Position numbers and translations under genes: made by a program. Under the pieces are notes generated by a model. The model was not told the DNA's origin. It saw nothing but the letters and a program-made list of their open reading frames with translations, and did not search any database. This document shows positions 42,902-53,011 of a DNA stretch of 64,000 bases, in pieces. How positions within the stretch are numbered: the stretch's first letter is position 1; every line of letters begins with the position of its first letter. The DNA lies in the NCBI RefSeq assembly GCF_003075075.1, contig NZ_QCYM01000015.1, forward strand, positions 55,682 to 119,681, read 5' to 3'. This DNA is from Labrenzia sp. 011 (GTDB lineage: Bacteria; Pseudomonadota; Alphaproteobacteria; Rhizobiales; Stappiaceae).

Positions 42902-43261
42902 ACGGCTTGATGAAATGCCCTCCGGTCCGCTATGCCTCGCGAATCCGGATGGCGCCTATTTGACGGTGCAATCGCGGGCCGTCAAACCCTTGATAACCAT
43001 ATGTGAGTCAAACTCACCAATAATACGTTGTTCCCATCCGGCGAATGACCGGGTTTCACAGGCAGGACTGCAATGGCGCCGACCAGCGCGAAAGAAAGCC
43101 GCGAGACATGTGCGGCACGGGTCTATCGTGGGGCCGCCCGCCCTGTGATGACAGGCGAGGCCCGCAGGCGTTTTCCCGCACGCCGCGGCTGCGGCCCCAT
43201 TGCGGCCAGATTAATGCCCGGCCACCCTAGTCTCGCCACAGTTCAGGCTCTAAACCCCTAA
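42902..43261. promoter_or_regulatory. Divergent gap between uppP and the GST gene
   Basis: 360 bp without a supported ORF. The one clear feature is a perfect inverted repeat GTGAGT-CAA-ACTCAC at 43003-43017, listed separately. The rest is GC-rich with no recognisable RNA or promoter. Confidence 0.35.
43003..43017. promoter_or_regulatory. Inverted repeat, candidate operator upstream of uppP
   Basis: GTGAGT-CAA-ACTCAC, perfect 6-bp arms, inside a locally AT-rich patch (TTGATAACCATAT before, CAATAATACG after), about 120 bp upstream of the uppP start. A regulator binding site is likely; its identity is unknown. Confidence 0.35.
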
Positions 43262-43954
43262 ATGCTCACGCTTTACCATCATCCTTTCTCGCCGTCGTCC
43301 CGGTTCGTGCGACTCATCCTGAGTGAATACGGAGCGGCGTTCGAGGAGCATCACGTCAATCCGTGGGAGCGCACCCAGCAGCTCCTGATGCTGAATGCGG
43401 CCGGCACGGTTCCCGTCATGGTGGAAAACGAAGGTCCGGCGATCTGCGGTCCGGGCCCGATCATGGAATATCTCGACGAGACCCGCGGCTATGCGGTCGC
43501 CGACAAGCGGCTGATGCCCGATCACCCGGACGCCCGTGCGGAAACGCGGCGGCTGGTGGAGTGGAGCCTCACGAAGTTCGATCAGGAAGTGGTCGGCCAC
43601 CTGGTGCGCGAGCGCATCTACAAGCAGATCATGCCGAAATCCGTCGGCGGCGGCGAACCGGATTCCGCCGCGCTCCGGGTCGCCCGGGCCAACATTCACC
43701 ATCACCTGAAATATTTCGCCTATCTCGTCGCCGCCCGCCGCTGGCTGGCCGGGGATCGGCTGTCCTTCGCCGATTTCGCCCTCGCCGCCTGCCTGTCCTG
43801 CGCCGATTATCTGGGGGAAGTGTCCTGGAGTGACGAGGAAGACATCAGAAGCTGGTACGCCCGGGTAAAATCCCGCCCCAGCATGCGTCCCCTGCTGGGC
43901 GAGAAGGTGCTGGGCATGCCGCCCTCCCCCACCTACGCCGATCTGGATTTTTAG
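43262..43954 (+). CDS. Glutathione S-transferase family protein
   Basis: 230 residues. N-terminal thioredoxin-like domain (LTLYHHPFSPSSRFVRLILS, AAGTVPVMVENEGPAICGPG, then IMEYLDETRG) and an all-helical C-terminal domain (DRLSFADFALAACLSCADYL). The cis-Pro (TVPVM) and the acidic binding residues are in place; the likely catalytic residue is one of the Ser in SPSSR. It probably conjugates or reduces electrophiles. It precedes queG by 72 bp. Confidence 0.9.
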   Translation: MLTLYHHPFSPSSRFVRLILSEYGAAFEEHHVNPWERTQQLLMLNAAGTVPVMVENEGPAICGPGPIMEYLDETRGYAVADKRLMPDHPDARAETRRLVEWSLTKFDQEVVGHLVRERIYKQIMPKSVGGGEPDSAALRVARANIHHHLKYFAYLVAARRWLAGDRLSFADFALAACLSCADYLGEVSWSDEEDIRSWYARVKSRPSMRPLLGEKVLGMPPSPTYADLDF

Positions 43955-43976
43955 GCCGACCGGCCCTAGGGTCGGC
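43955..43976 (+). terminator. GC hairpin after the GST gene
   Basis: GCCGACC-N8-GGTCGGC immediately follows the stop codon. Perfect 7-bp stem but no T-run, so termination is uncertain; it may only stabilise the mRNA end. Confidence 0.3.
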
Positions 43977-44026
43977 AGAGGACCGGGCAAACCGCCCCTT
44001 CGCCCCAACATGCGCAGCAGTCAGTC

Positions 44027-45172
44027 TTGGACAAAAAAACCAGCACCCTTCTGACCGCCTTTGCCGAGAGGGCATCCGGCCTCGGCTTCGACGGCGTCCG
44101 GGTCGCGCCGGCCGACGCCATCCCGGAGGCCGGGGACCGTCTGCGCCGCTATCTGGACAACGGCTTCCATGGCACCATGGCCTGGATGGCGGAAACCGCC
44201 GACCGGCGCAGCGCACCGGCGCGCCTGTGGCCGGAGGTGAAATCGGTCATCATGCTGGCCATGACCTACGGGCCGGACGACGCTCCGGAAAACCATCCGC
44301 TCGCCCATCTTCAGGACCGGAGCACCGGCGGCATTTCGGTCTATGCCCGCAACCGGGATTATCACGACGTGGTCAAGGGACGCCTGAAGGAACTTGCGAG
44401 TTTCCTGGTGTCACGGGCCGGCGGCGACGTGAAGGTCTTCGTCGACACCGCCCCGGTGATGGAAAAGCCGCTCGGGCAGGCCGCCGGGCTCGGCTGGCAG
44501 GGCAAGCACACCAATCTGGTCTCGCGGCAACTGGGCTCCTGGTTCTTTCTCGGCGCGATTTTCACCACGCTCGACCTGCCGGCCAGCGGCGCGGAAAAGG
44601 ACCATTGCGGCTCGTGCCGGGCCTGTCTCGACAGCTGCCCGACGGACGCCTTTCCCGCGCCCTATCAGCTCGACGCCCGCCGCTGCATTTCCTATCTCAC
44701 CATCGAGCACCCAGGCCCGATACCGGCGGAATTCCGCGAGGCGATCGGCAACAGGATTTACGGCTGCGACGACTGCCTTGCCGCCTGCCCGTGGAACAAG
44801 TTCGCCTCCGCCGCGCGCGAAGCCAAGCTGATTGCCCGGGAAGATCTGAAAAACCCGCGGCTGGAGGATCTGCTGGTTCTGGACGACGCCGCCTTCCGCA
44901 GGCTTTTCTCCGGCTCGCCGGTCAAGCGCATCGGGCGCGGCCGGTTCCTGCGCAACGTTCTGATCGCGGCCGGCAATTCCGGGCAACCCGCCCTTGCGGA
45001 CAGGATCCGGCCCCTGCTGAAGGATGCCGATCCGGTGGTCAGGGGCGCGGCGGTGTGGGCCTTCCGCCGGCTGGTCCCCGACCATTCCGTCCTTGCGCTC
45101 AAGGCGGCGGAAGTCGCCGGGGAAACCGATGAATCGGTCCGCCGGGAATGGCTGGCGCCACACCCCCACTGA
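44027..45172 (+). CDS. queG: Epoxyqueuosine reductase
   Basis: 381 residues from TTG 44027. A cobalamin-binding N-terminal domain, two [4Fe-4S] motifs, [16 protein letters not shown] and [13 protein letters not shown], and a C-terminal HEAT-like part that binds tRNA ([16 protein letters not shown]). Conserved [16 protein letters not shown] precedes the second cluster. It reduces epoxyqueuosine to queuosine at tRNA position 34 in the last step of Q synthesis. Confidence 0.96.
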   Translation: MDKKTSTLLTAFAERASGLGFDGVRVAPADAIPEAGDRLRRYLDNGFHGTMAWMAETADRRSAPARLWPEVKSVIMLAMTYGPDDAPENHPLAHLQDRSTGGISVYARNRDYHDVVKGRLKELASFLVSRAGGDVKVFVDTAPVMEKPLGQAAGLGWQGKHTNLVSRQLGSWFFLGAIFTTLDLPASGAEKDHCGSCRACLDSCPTDAFPAPYQLDARRCISYLTIEHPGPIPAEFREAIGNRIYGCDDCLAACPWNKFASAAREAKLIAREDLKNPRLEDLLVLDDAAFRRLFSGSPVKRIGRGRFLRNVLIAAGNSGQPALADRIRPLLKDADPVVRGAAVWAFRRLVPDHSVLALKAAEVAGETDESVRREWLAPHPH

Positions 45173-45325
45173 GGGCTGAAACATCGTGGCGGCAGCAGTG
45201 CAGAGCGAGTCGACGTTGTCATGAGAATGGGCCATAGTCATCGAATGGCCGAAAACGCCCCCCTTAATCGGGCGCGGCCGCGACGCATCCGGCCGTTTCC
45301 GACGATCCTTTCTGGAGCCACAACA

Positions 45326-47494
45326 TTGTTTTCTCTGCCTGAATCCTCTTCCCGGCCCAAGCCGGCGATTGCGTCTGTCCGGTTTCCCGCCCTGTGCGGC
45401 GCGCTGGTCCTGGCTTCCGGAGCCGCCTTCGCGCAGGACACGGGGACCGCAGCGTTCGACGCCTATGTCAAAGGCCTTCAAAAGCTTGGCGTGGAGATCG
45501 AAACCGGTGCTGTCGACTATGACGAGGGCAGTGACACCCTGACCGTCACACGGCCGGAATTCATCTTCAGCGGGATCATCGAGGGCCTTCCGCCCAGGGA
45601 AACGGACATCTCCGGACAGGACGGGGCGACGGAAGCCGTTCCCGCGCAACCTCGGGATCTGGCCTATGCCATTTCCCTGTCCAGCGGCTCCCTCACCATA
45701 ACCGGACTGCTGCACGAGGATGGCGAATTCGAGACCGGCAGCTGGACACAGTCCGATGACACGAAACTTCTGGTGACAGGATCGATCGAGAACGAGGGCC
45801 GCCTGAAGATCGAAGGCAGGCTGGCGGGTATCTCCGCCTCCGGTTACAGCTTCACCCAGCCGCAAATTCCGGCGGCCGACCCGGATCATCCGGTCAGCCG
45901 CTGGATCCCCTTCCTGCAGGCTCTCTTTCTGACGTCCTTTGACGAGGTCCGCACCGACAGCGCGGGGCTGACCCTGGAGGGGCATGCGAGCGACAACGGC
46001 GAGGAGAAGCTGGTCTTTTCCGGTACAATCGAGCTGGACGGCTATCGCATGGCGAATTCGGAGGACGGGCGGATCGGGGAATATTCGGTCGATCTCCTGA
46101 CCCAGGACCTGCGCACGCTCGATGCGGCCACGGGCCGGATGCAGCGCCAGACGACGCGGCAGGGCAAGACCGTCTATCAGGATATCGATATCGGCATCCT
46201 CATCGACCTGTTCGATCCGGACATCCCGGTGACGGGTGAGAAACAGACCCTCATCGGCTCCGGCTCCATGGTCGATTACGAAAGTACGCAGGAACTGCCC
46301 GGCGGCACGGCGCTCAAGGCCTCTGTCGAGAGCGGATCGATCCGGGACATCACGGTCGTCAAGCAGGAGAACAGCCTGCTGCGGATGATCGACGGGCTGC
46401 TGAACAAGAAGGTTCCCGCTCCGGAAGAGATCATCGCCGGCATCTTTCAGTTCTACCGCTCCTTTGCCGTCGCCGATGCGAGAATCAGCGGAATTGCCGT
46501 CAATGTTCCCGCCCCCACTTCGGATCGCAGCGTCGATCTTGCCATCCGGGAAATGGCCATGACCGACATCAGTTCCGAAGGGATCGGCGAGATGCTGGTT
46601 GTCGGCCTCGATGTGCCGGAGTTCGGGGAAGGCGGCTCGGTGAAGCTCGACTGGGCGGCGATCGGCGATATCGAGTTTGCCGACTTCCCCCCCATGCGGG
46701 CCATGATCGCCACGCTGATGGCCGATCCGGAGTTCGGCGAAGGCAATCCGCTCGAGGTGGCCCGCGCCTTTCTGCCACGCTCCTTCGGCTACGAGGTCGA
46801 AGGGCTGGAGGTGAATGCGCCGGACATCGGCCGGACCCTGATCGGCAAGGCGGAGATGGCCCTGTCCACCTCCGTTCCTCCCGTGCCCACCAGCGTCTAT
46901 GTCAAGAATGACGGCATTCAGGTGCCCGTCGGCACCATCGAGGACGCTGACGCCAGGGCGCTTCTTCAGGCGCTCGGCCTGGAGACGCTCGAGTGGTCGG
47001 ACGAGACGCGCCTTTACTGGGACGAGGCGACGCTGGAGCTGCGTCTGGAGCGCCTCATGCTGGACCTCAAGGGGCTGGGCAGGGCCGAAGCCTCCGCGCG
47101 GTTCGCCAATGTGCCCAAGACCCTGTTCGAGGATCCCGAAGGCCAGGGACAGATGGCGGCCATCGTCGCGCAATTCGTCGATGCGTCCGTGGTCTACACG
47201 GATGACGGACTGACCACCAAGGGGCTTGCCCATGTCGCCGGCCAGCAGGGTATCCCGGAAAATGTCTTCCGCGAGGCGCTGGTGGCCCAGGCCGCCGGAG
47301 CGACAGCGATGATCGGCAACGAGGCCTTCACGCAGATGGTCAGCGAGGCAGCCTCGACGTTCCTGGAAAACCCGAAGGAATTCAGGGTGACACTGAAGCC
47401 GGAAAAGCCGGTGCCGATGACACAGATCCTCGGCAGCATGGCAACGCCCCAGCTGCTGCCGGATCTTCTCAATGTGAAGATCGAGGCGAACTGA
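45326..47494 (+). CDS. Large exported protein of unknown function
   Basis: 722 residues from TTG 45326, chosen because GGAG lies eight bases upstream and a signal peptide (FPALCGALVLASGAAFA) begins soon after; the frame is open from 45221. The mature part is acidic and beta-rich with repeated hydrophobic/polar alternation (DTLTVTRPEFIFSGIIEGLP, GSIENEGRLKIEGRLAGIS, LVFSGTIELDGYRMANSEDG) and ends in helical stretches. No Cys and no recognised enzyme motif. The pattern suggests a periplasmic or surface beta-repeat protein, perhaps lipid-handling like AsmA/DUF945-type proteins, but I do not recognise a family. Confidence 0.8.
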   Translation: MFSLPESSSRPKPAIASVRFPALCGALVLASGAAFAQDTGTAAFDAYVKGLQKLGVEIETGAVDYDEGSDTLTVTRPEFIFSGIIEGLPPRETDISGQDGATEAVPAQPRDLAYAISLSSGSLTITGLLHEDGEFETGSWTQSDDTKLLVTGSIENEGRLKIEGRLAGISASGYSFTQPQIPAADPDHPVSRWIPFLQALFLTSFDEVRTDSAGLTLEGHASDNGEEKLVFSGTIELDGYRMANSEDGRIGEYSVDLLTQDLRTLDAATGRMQRQTTRQGKTVYQDIDIGILIDLFDPDIPVTGEKQTLIGSGSMVDYESTQELPGGTALKASVESGSIRDITVVKQENSLLRMIDGLLNKKVPAPEEIIAGIFQFYRSFAVADARISGIAVNVPAPTSDRSVDLAIREMAMTDISSEGIGEMLVVGLDVPEFGEGGSVKLDWAAIGDIEFADFPPMRAMIATLMADPEFGEGNPLEVARAFLPRSFGYEVEGLEVNAPDIGRTLIGKAEMALSTSVPPVPTSVYVKNDGIQVPVGTIEDADARALLQALGLETLEWSDETRLYWDEATLELRLERLMLDLKGLGRAEASARFANVPKTLFEDPEGQGQMAAIVAQFVDASVVYTDDGLTTKGLAHVAGQQGIPENVFREALVAQAAGATAMIGNEAFTQMVSEAASTFLENPKEFRVTLKPEKPVPMTQILGSMATPQLLPDLLNVKIEAN

Positions 47495-47625
47495 CGGGAA
47501 GGCCCGGGCAAGGGTCCGGGCGCCTGACACCGGTTTCCCGGCATTGCGCTCCGGGAGACCGGTACCGCCATCAGCGACCGCGCGGCAGCCCCTGGCCGTC
47601 CATCACCTCAGGCTGAGACTGCGGC

Positions 47626-48156
47626 TCATGCGGTCAGATGCGAAAAGGCCGCGATAACCCGCTCGTAGACCGGGCGCTTGAACGGAACGATCAGTCCCGG
47701 CAATCGCTTTGCGTCTTCCCAGCGCCAGGCGCCGAATTCGGCCGCATGTCCGTCGGGAGGCGTCAGAATGTCGATCTCGTCGTCCGAGCCGTCGAAGCGA
47801 TACGCCAGCCAGCGCTGCGCCTGACCGCGGTATTTTCCCTTGCGGGACGCCTGGACGACGTCCGGCGGATAGTCATAGGCAAACCACTCGGGCGCCTCTT
47901 CCAGCAAGGTCACGGATCTGATCGACGTTTCCTCGTAAAGCTCCCTGCGTGCGGCATGTTCCGGCGTTTCGCCCCTGTCGATGCCGCCCTGCGGCATCTG
48001 CCAGGCATATTCGTACGCAGCAGAGCCGGAACCGTCGTCACGGCTGCCGATCCACACCTTGCCGTCCGAATTTATCAGCATGATGCCGACACAGGGGCGG
48101 TAGGGAAGCCCCCCTTCCGGTTCGGGAAACCCCGGTCCAAGTTCAAGCTTCGTCAC
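47626..48156 (-). CDS. rppH: RNA pyrophosphohydrolase
   Basis: 176 residues with a complete Nudix box [20 protein letters not shown], and the RppH-type start [20 protein letters not shown]. It removes pyrophosphate from 5'-triphosphate RNA (or cleaves dinucleoside polyphosphates) and starts RNase E-dependent decay. It lies after the polysaccharide deacetylase gene, the usual alphaproteobacterial position. Confidence 0.95.
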   Translation of the reverse strand: MTKLELGPGFPEPEGGLPYRPCVGIMLINSDGKVWIGSRDDGSGSAAYEYAWQMPQGGIDRGETPEHAARRELYEETSIRSVTLLEEAPEWFAYDYPPDVVQASRKGKYRGQAQRWLAYRFDGSDDEIDILTPPDGHAAEFGAWRWEDAKRLPGLIVPFKRPVYERVIAAFSHLTA

Positions 48157-48233
48157 GCATGCACCTATCTGAAAATCGAATAACCTGAAATCCGCCAGCG
48201 GCCCCAGACGAGTCCGGCCGCGGAGCCGGAAGA

Positions 48234-49379
48234 CTATCTGTCAATGGTCGCGCTGACCGGCACAAGCTGCAGGCCGCGTTGCTCAAGGTCGCGCGTCCAT
48301 TTTTCAAGCTGGCGCACGGTCACCGGAAGGGCCGAGCCCGCCGCGACGGCAACGCCGCGCGCGCGCGCTATGCTTTCGAGCTGCAACAGCTTGGCGTCGA
48401 TGTCGTCCTCCCGCGGCACCTCGTCCAGCACCACATCGACACCACTGAAGGGAAGACGTGTTTCCTCGGCGACTTCCGCGGCGATGCTGCGCGAGGAGGT
48501 TCCGTTGTCGACAAACATCAATCCGCGTCCCTTCAGCTTTTCCATCAGGAACTGCACGGAGGGCTTCGTGGACGTGAAGCGGGCGCCCATTTCGTTGATG
48601 ACGCCGACATAGTTGGTCGCGCGGGTCAGCAGGTAGATCAGCCTGTCGACCATCTTGTCCGGCTTGAGGCTGACGAGAAGTGTGTGGGGGCCGGGATCAT
48701 TGTCCGGAAAGTCGAAGGGTTCGAGCGGCAGCTGCAGCAGCAGTTCGTGACCTTCCATCCGGGCCTGCTTCATGTACAGGTCAAGCTCCTCGCCGTAGGG
48801 AGCCAGGGCGAAGGTCACATCGGAGGGCAGGCTGCCGATGGCGTTGCGGGTTCCCGTTTCGCTCAATCCCAGCCCGGTCACGATAACGGCAATCTTCGGA
48901 ATGGAGGTAAATTCGCGCAAGATCGGCCGGGAGTAGGCATCGAGCGGCCGCACACCGGCCTCGCTGATCTTCGGCAGGAAGCCGAGTTCCGAGCGCTCGC
49001 TCACCCTGGTATCCGGATTGACGGACAGACCGGTCACAGGGGCTTCCGGCCCCAGGCCGTCCGGCCGCATGACCATTTCATACCGGGGTCCGAGCAGGTC
49101 GTTGCTTGTTTCGGGCCGCAGATTGGGGCCGAGGTCGTCCCCGATACCCGGACGGATCTCCACGACCTCGATGTCCTGGGATGTCACCCCCTCGACCACC
49201 GCATCCAGCGGCAGAACCGCCACGGGTTCACCGCCGACCGGATCGTCCACCACTGCGACCCAGATAAGCGTGGTCGTGACGACCACGCTCAGGATGCCCG
49301 CACCGATCAGACCGAACGGCAGCCTGACCAGCCGCCGTTTTCCCATTCCCAGGGGAGCTGTGAGATCTTCGCTCGACAT
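48234..49379 (-). CDS. Divergent polysaccharide deacetylase family protein
   Basis: 381 residues: cytoplasmic N-terminus, membrane anchor about 24-45 ([20 protein letters not shown]), a low-complexity linker, then a DUF610 NodB-like domain ([61 protein letters not shown]). It sits in the envC-ctpA-DUF610-rppH run conserved in alphaproteobacteria, so it probably acts on peptidoglycan or another envelope glycan. Canonical deacetylase metal ligands are incomplete. Confidence 0.92.
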   Translation of the reverse strand: MSSEDLTAPLGMGKRRLVRLPFGLIGAGILSVVVTTTLIWVAVVDDPVGGEPVAVLPLDAVVEGVTSQDIEVVEIRPGIGDDLGPNLRPETSNDLLGPRYEMVMRPDGLGPEAPVTGLSVNPDTRVSERSELGFLPKISEAGVRPLDAYSRPILREFTSIPKIAVIVTGLGLSETGTRNAIGSLPSDVTFALAPYGEELDLYMKQARMEGHELLLQLPLEPFDFPDNDPGPHTLLVSLKPDKMVDRLIYLLTRATNYVGVINEMGARFTSTKPSVQFLMEKLKGRGLMFVDNGTSSRSIAAEVAEETRLPFSGVDVVLDEVPREDDIDAKLLQLESIARARGVAVAAGSALPVTVRQLEKWTRDLEQRGLQLVPVSATIDR

Positions 49380-49496
49380 ACCGTCCCGTGTCTGTTCACC
49401 GGCGCACGAACTGGCGGGCCGGCCTCATGGTTTCTGTATGGATACGCAGAACGAGAATGGAGGGTGCGCGCCGGCGGACCGGCGCGCATACTATTG

Positions 49497-50825
49497 TCAG
49501 TTCTTGACAGCCGCGCTGTCGGAGACCGGCGGGAACGCGCTGTTGACCTGAACGCCGCGCAGCAGGTCGAGAGCCAGCTTGAGCTGGGTGTCGTCTTCCG
49601 GATCCGGCGGCACATAGGCCTGGCTGCCGGATTCTTCCTCGCCATCGGCTTCCAGGTGGCCGCGCAGACCCGCTTCCCCCTTGGTGTCGACACGGCCGAC
49701 CAGTTCCTCGGGCAGTTCCTGCAGTGCTTCGATGTCAGGCACGATGCCTTTCGCCTGGATGGAGGTTCCCGACGGCGTGTAATAGCGGGCGGTCGTCAGG
49801 CGAATCGCACCGTTGGCGCCCAGCGGAATGATGGTCTGCACCGAGCCCTTGCCGAAAGACCGGCTTCCCAGGATGGTCGCCCGGCGATGATCCTGCAACG
49901 CACCGGCAACGATTTCAGAGGCTGACGCGGAACCGCCGTTCACCAGAACGATCACCGGCTTGCCGTCCGTCAGATCGCCGGCGCGGGCATTGTAGCGCTG
50001 GGTCTCGTCCGCTTCCCGTCCACGGGTCGAGACGATCTCGCCCCGGTCGAGGAAGGCGTCGGACACGGCGATGGCCTGATCGAGAAGACCGCCCGGGTTG
50101 TTGCGCAGATCGATGACGAAGCCTTTCAGCTTGTCTTCGCCGATACTGGCGGTCATTTCCTCGATGCCGTCCCGCAGGCCGTCAAAGGTCTGTTCGTTGA
50201 ACTGGGTGACGCGGATGTAGCCGACATCGTCCTCTTCCCGCCAGCGCACCGAGCGGATGCGGATGATGTCACGGGTGATGGTGATGTCGAAGGGGTCCGC
50301 GCGGCCCTTGCGGCGCACGGTGACCACGATGTCGGTGTTGACCGGACCGCGCATCTTCTCGACCGCTTCGTTGAGGGTCAGCCCCTGCACCTGTTCGCCG
50401 TCGATATAGGTGATCAGGTCACCGGCCAGAACCCCGGCCTTGGCCGCCGGCGTCTCGTCGATCGGCGAGACGACCTTCACGAGACCGTCTTCCATGGTGA
50501 CCTCAATGCCGAGACCGCCGAATTCACCGCGGGTCTGCACCTGCATGTCGCGGAAACTCTTCGGTGACATGTAGCTGGAATGGGGATCCAGCGAAGTCAG
50601 CATGCCGTTGATCGCGCTTTCGATCAGCTGGGCATCGTCCGGCACTTCCACATAGTCCGAACGAACCCGCTCGAACACGTCACCAAACAGATTGAGCTGC
50701 CGGTATGTATCCGTTACCGCCGCATTGGCCGCCCCAGACAGATTGAGCGGCATCTGCGCCATTGTCGTGACTGCCGCAGCTCCCATCAGGGCACCCACCA
50801 GCAGCAAGGAAGCTTTCCGTATCAT
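49497..50825 (-). CDS. ctpA: S41-family carboxy-terminal processing protease
   Basis: 442 residues from ATG 50825. Signal or anchor (RKASLLLVGALMGAAAVTTM), a PDZ domain (GLGIEVTMEDGLVKVVSPID) and the S41 core with nucleophile Ser in NGGSASASEIVAGAL and general-base Lys in GSRSFGKGSVQ. Periplasmic protease that trims envelope proteins, including cell-wall hydrolase regulators. Its start overlaps the envC stop (ATGA), tying it to the murein hydrolase activator. Confidence 0.96.
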   Translation of the reverse strand: MIRKASLLLVGALMGAAAVTTMAQMPLNLSGAANAAVTDTYRQLNLFGDVFERVRSDYVEVPDDAQLIESAINGMLTSLDPHSSYMSPKSFRDMQVQTRGEFGGLGIEVTMEDGLVKVVSPIDETPAAKAGVLAGDLITYIDGEQVQGLTLNEAVEKMRGPVNTDIVVTVRRKGRADPFDITITRDIIRIRSVRWREEDDVGYIRVTQFNEQTFDGLRDGIEEMTASIGEDKLKGFVIDLRNNPGGLLDQAIAVSDAFLDRGEIVSTRGREADETQRYNARAGDLTDGKPVIVLVNGGSASASEIVAGALQDHRRATILGSRSFGKGSVQTIIPLGANGAIRLTTARYYTPSGTSIQAKGIVPDIEALQELPEELVGRVDTKGEAGLRGHLEADGEEESGSQAYVPPDPEDDTQLKLALDLLRGVQVNSAFPPVSDSAAVKN

Positions 50826-52213
50826 CCGCGAGCCTTTTCTTCTTCTGAGCGCGCCCACCAGGGTGTGGGGTCAATCGCGCGGCCGTCCTTCCGAAATTCA
50901 ACATATAGTATCGGCTGGGTCGAACCCAAGCCAAAGGTCGAGGCGCTTGCCCATTGCGTAGCGCCCATGACCCCAACCGGTTCCCCGGTAAGAACAAATT
51001 GCCCCAACTCCGCATCGATCCGGTCCATTCCGGCCAACAGCACATGGTAGCCATCACCGGTGTTCAGGATCAAGAGTTGACCGAACGAACGGAACGGTCC
51101 CGAATAGACCACCCAGCCATCCGCCGGCGAGGTTACATTAGACCCCGGCCTTGTGGCGATAGATTGTCCTTCCGTGACACCGCCAAAATCATCTTCCTCA
51201 CCGAAATCCTTCAGCAGGGTCCCGGCCACGGGCTGGGGCAACTGGCCCCGAGCCTCCTGGAAGGGTATCACCGGTGCCAGCCGTCCCGGGTCGGAAAAGG
51301 GATCAAACCCGCGTGAGGACTTTCCCCTGGTCTCCAGCGACGCCTGCCTGGACTTCTCAGCAGCCTCGCGGGCGCTTTCGATTTCGGTTTCCAGATTCGC
51401 GATCAGTTCCTGAAGAGACCCGGCCTGCTCCGCAAGTTCTGCGGCGCGCTGTTTCTCCGCTTCGAGATCCCTTACGGATTTCTGATGTTCCTGCCTTTTG
51501 GCGCTCAACAGAAGCTCCAGACGCGACTTTTCCTCAGCCAATCGCATCGCATCGCCCCGCAGGCGGTCTTTTTCCCCGGCAATCACGCTGCCGAGCCGGT
51601 GCAGCTCCTCCAGATCCGCGGCCAGGGCCTCCGTCTCCACCTTCAGTTCCGGCATGACGGCATTGAGGAGAATCGCGCTGCGCACGGCGGACAGGGCATC
51701 GCTCGGGCGCACCGCCAGGGCGGGAGGAGGACGCCGTCCGAGCCTTTGCAGGGCCGCCAGAACCTCCGCCAGGATATCGCGGCGGGCAATCAGGGACTGC
51801 CGCACGGCGTCCTCGTTCTCGCCAAGGCTTCTCAGCCGCCGTTCGGTATCGGTCAACTCGTTTTCAAGGCTCTGGATCGTGTCGGACGTGCTGATGATCC
51901 TGGCATTCAGCGTTTCCCGGTCCCGGTCCAGAGACCGGATTTCGCGGGCAATGGCGGCCTGACGGTCTGTCGAGATTTCAATGTCCCGCGACAGCGCGGC
52001 CAGCTCCTCCTCGCGCGCCTTCTTGGCCGCGGCGGCCGCGCTGGCTTCTCCTGCGGCGGCAGGCTGGGTCTGCGGTATCTCGTCGATGCTTTCGGTGGCG
52101 AAGGCCTGCGGCGGCAATGCAAGCGCGCCCGCAAGAAGGCTGCCCAAGAGCGGTCTGACAACCAGCCGCCTCTTAGGTCCAGGACGCACGACCTTGATGC
52201 GATCCGGTTTCAA
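50822..52213 (-). CDS. envC: Murein hydrolase activator EnvC-like (coiled coil + LytM)
   Basis: 463 residues. N-terminal export region, long coiled coil about 50-290 (EEELAALSRDIEISTDRQAA, LRSLGENEDAVRQSLI, GDAMRLAEEKSRLELLL), and a C-terminal LytM/M23 domain (ATRPGSNVTSPADGWVVYSG, ILNTGDGYHVLLAGM). The zinc ligands of active M23 peptidases are missing (no HxxxD / HxH), so it is an activator of amidases at the division site rather than a peptidase. Confidence 0.93.
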   Translation of the reverse strand: MKPDRIKVVRPGPKRRLVVRPLLGSLLAGALALPPQAFATESIDEIPQTQPAAAGEASAAAAAKKAREEELAALSRDIEISTDRQAAIAREIRSLDRDRETLNARIISTSDTIQSLENELTDTERRLRSLGENEDAVRQSLIARRDILAEVLAALQRLGRRPPPALAVRPSDALSAVRSAILLNAVMPELKVETEALAADLEELHRLGSVIAGEKDRLRGDAMRLAEEKSRLELLLSAKRQEHQKSVRDLEAEKQRAAELAEQAGSLQELIANLETEIESAREAAEKSRQASLETRGKSSRGFDPFSDPGRLAPVIPFQEARGQLPQPVAGTLLKDFGEEDDFGGVTEGQSIATRPGSNVTSPADGWVVYSGPFRSFGQLLILNTGDGYHVLLAGMDRIDAELGQFVLTGEPVGVMGATQWASASTFGLGSTQPILYVEFRKDGRAIDPTPWWARSEEEKARG

Positions 52214-52477
52214 CCTGTCTCAGCTCCCGAAGGTTAGACCACCTGCGATACACAGTCAGTGTTAACGAACCGTTTACCCTGTTGGCCAACGGCACGGCGC
52301 AAGGTGCCGCGAGTGACGCCCAACCCCATTCATTCCGTGATGTCCCGACCGTTACGTGCCGATTGCGGCGAGATACGGGCGGCAGTGCGTTTTCCGCCAG
52401 GCAGCCGCATTAAAGATTCTTCATGATTCCCTGCCCCGCATGCAAGCCCTGTCTCCGGAAGCGGCGCGGCCCCGCAC

Positions 52478-52975
52478 TCACGTTGCGGTGTGCCTGAACA
52501 CCATATCGCGAGGATCGTTGCGCAGGGCTTGCGCGTCCGGCACGGCTCCCAGCCGTTCGGCAAGCCGGCGCGAGCGGATATTGTCCCGGTCCACGTAGCT
52601 GACCAGAGTGGGCAGGCCGCGGTCCCTGAGCCCCCAGTCCCGCAACGCCCTGGCCGCCTCGAAGGCAATCCCCTTCCCTTCCGCATGCTCATAGACGAAC
52701 CAGCCGATTTCATGCTCGGGGAAAAGCGGGCCGTGATTGATGCCGACCTGGCCGAGACAGCGACCGGAGGCGCGTTCCTCGAGCATCAGGGCGCCATGCC
52801 CCACCAGCGGCCAGAGCGCCACGTCGTGGCAGAACATGCCCCAGGCCTTCTCCTTCGACATGGGACCGCCCATATGGGCCGCGCGTGCGGACTGCATGAG
52901 CGCGGCATAGTCCGGCCAGTCTTCCATTGTCATGGCGCGCAGGAGCAGGCGTTGTGTTTCGATGGTCGGGATCAC
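52478..52975 (-). CDS. GNAT acetyltransferase (RimJ/RimL-like)
   Basis: 165 residues opening with IETQRLLLRAMTMEDWPDYA, the standard RimJ/L start, and with EIGWFVYEHAEGKGIAFEAA as the acetyl-CoA-binding region. It probably acetylates a protein N-terminus or a small amine. Alone between envC (264-bp gap with nothing recognised) and rlmH. Confidence 0.9.
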   Translation of the reverse strand: MIPTIETQRLLLRAMTMEDWPDYAALMQSARAAHMGGPMSKEKAWGMFCHDVALWPLVGHGALMLEERASGRCLGQVGINHGPLFPEHEIGWFVYEHAEGKGIAFEAARALRDWGLRDRGLPTLVSYVDRDNIRSRRLAERLGAVPDAQALRNDPRDMVFRHTAT

Positions 52976-53011
52976 GAAAAATCTCTTCGACAGCAGCGGC
53001 GGGATGCGACG

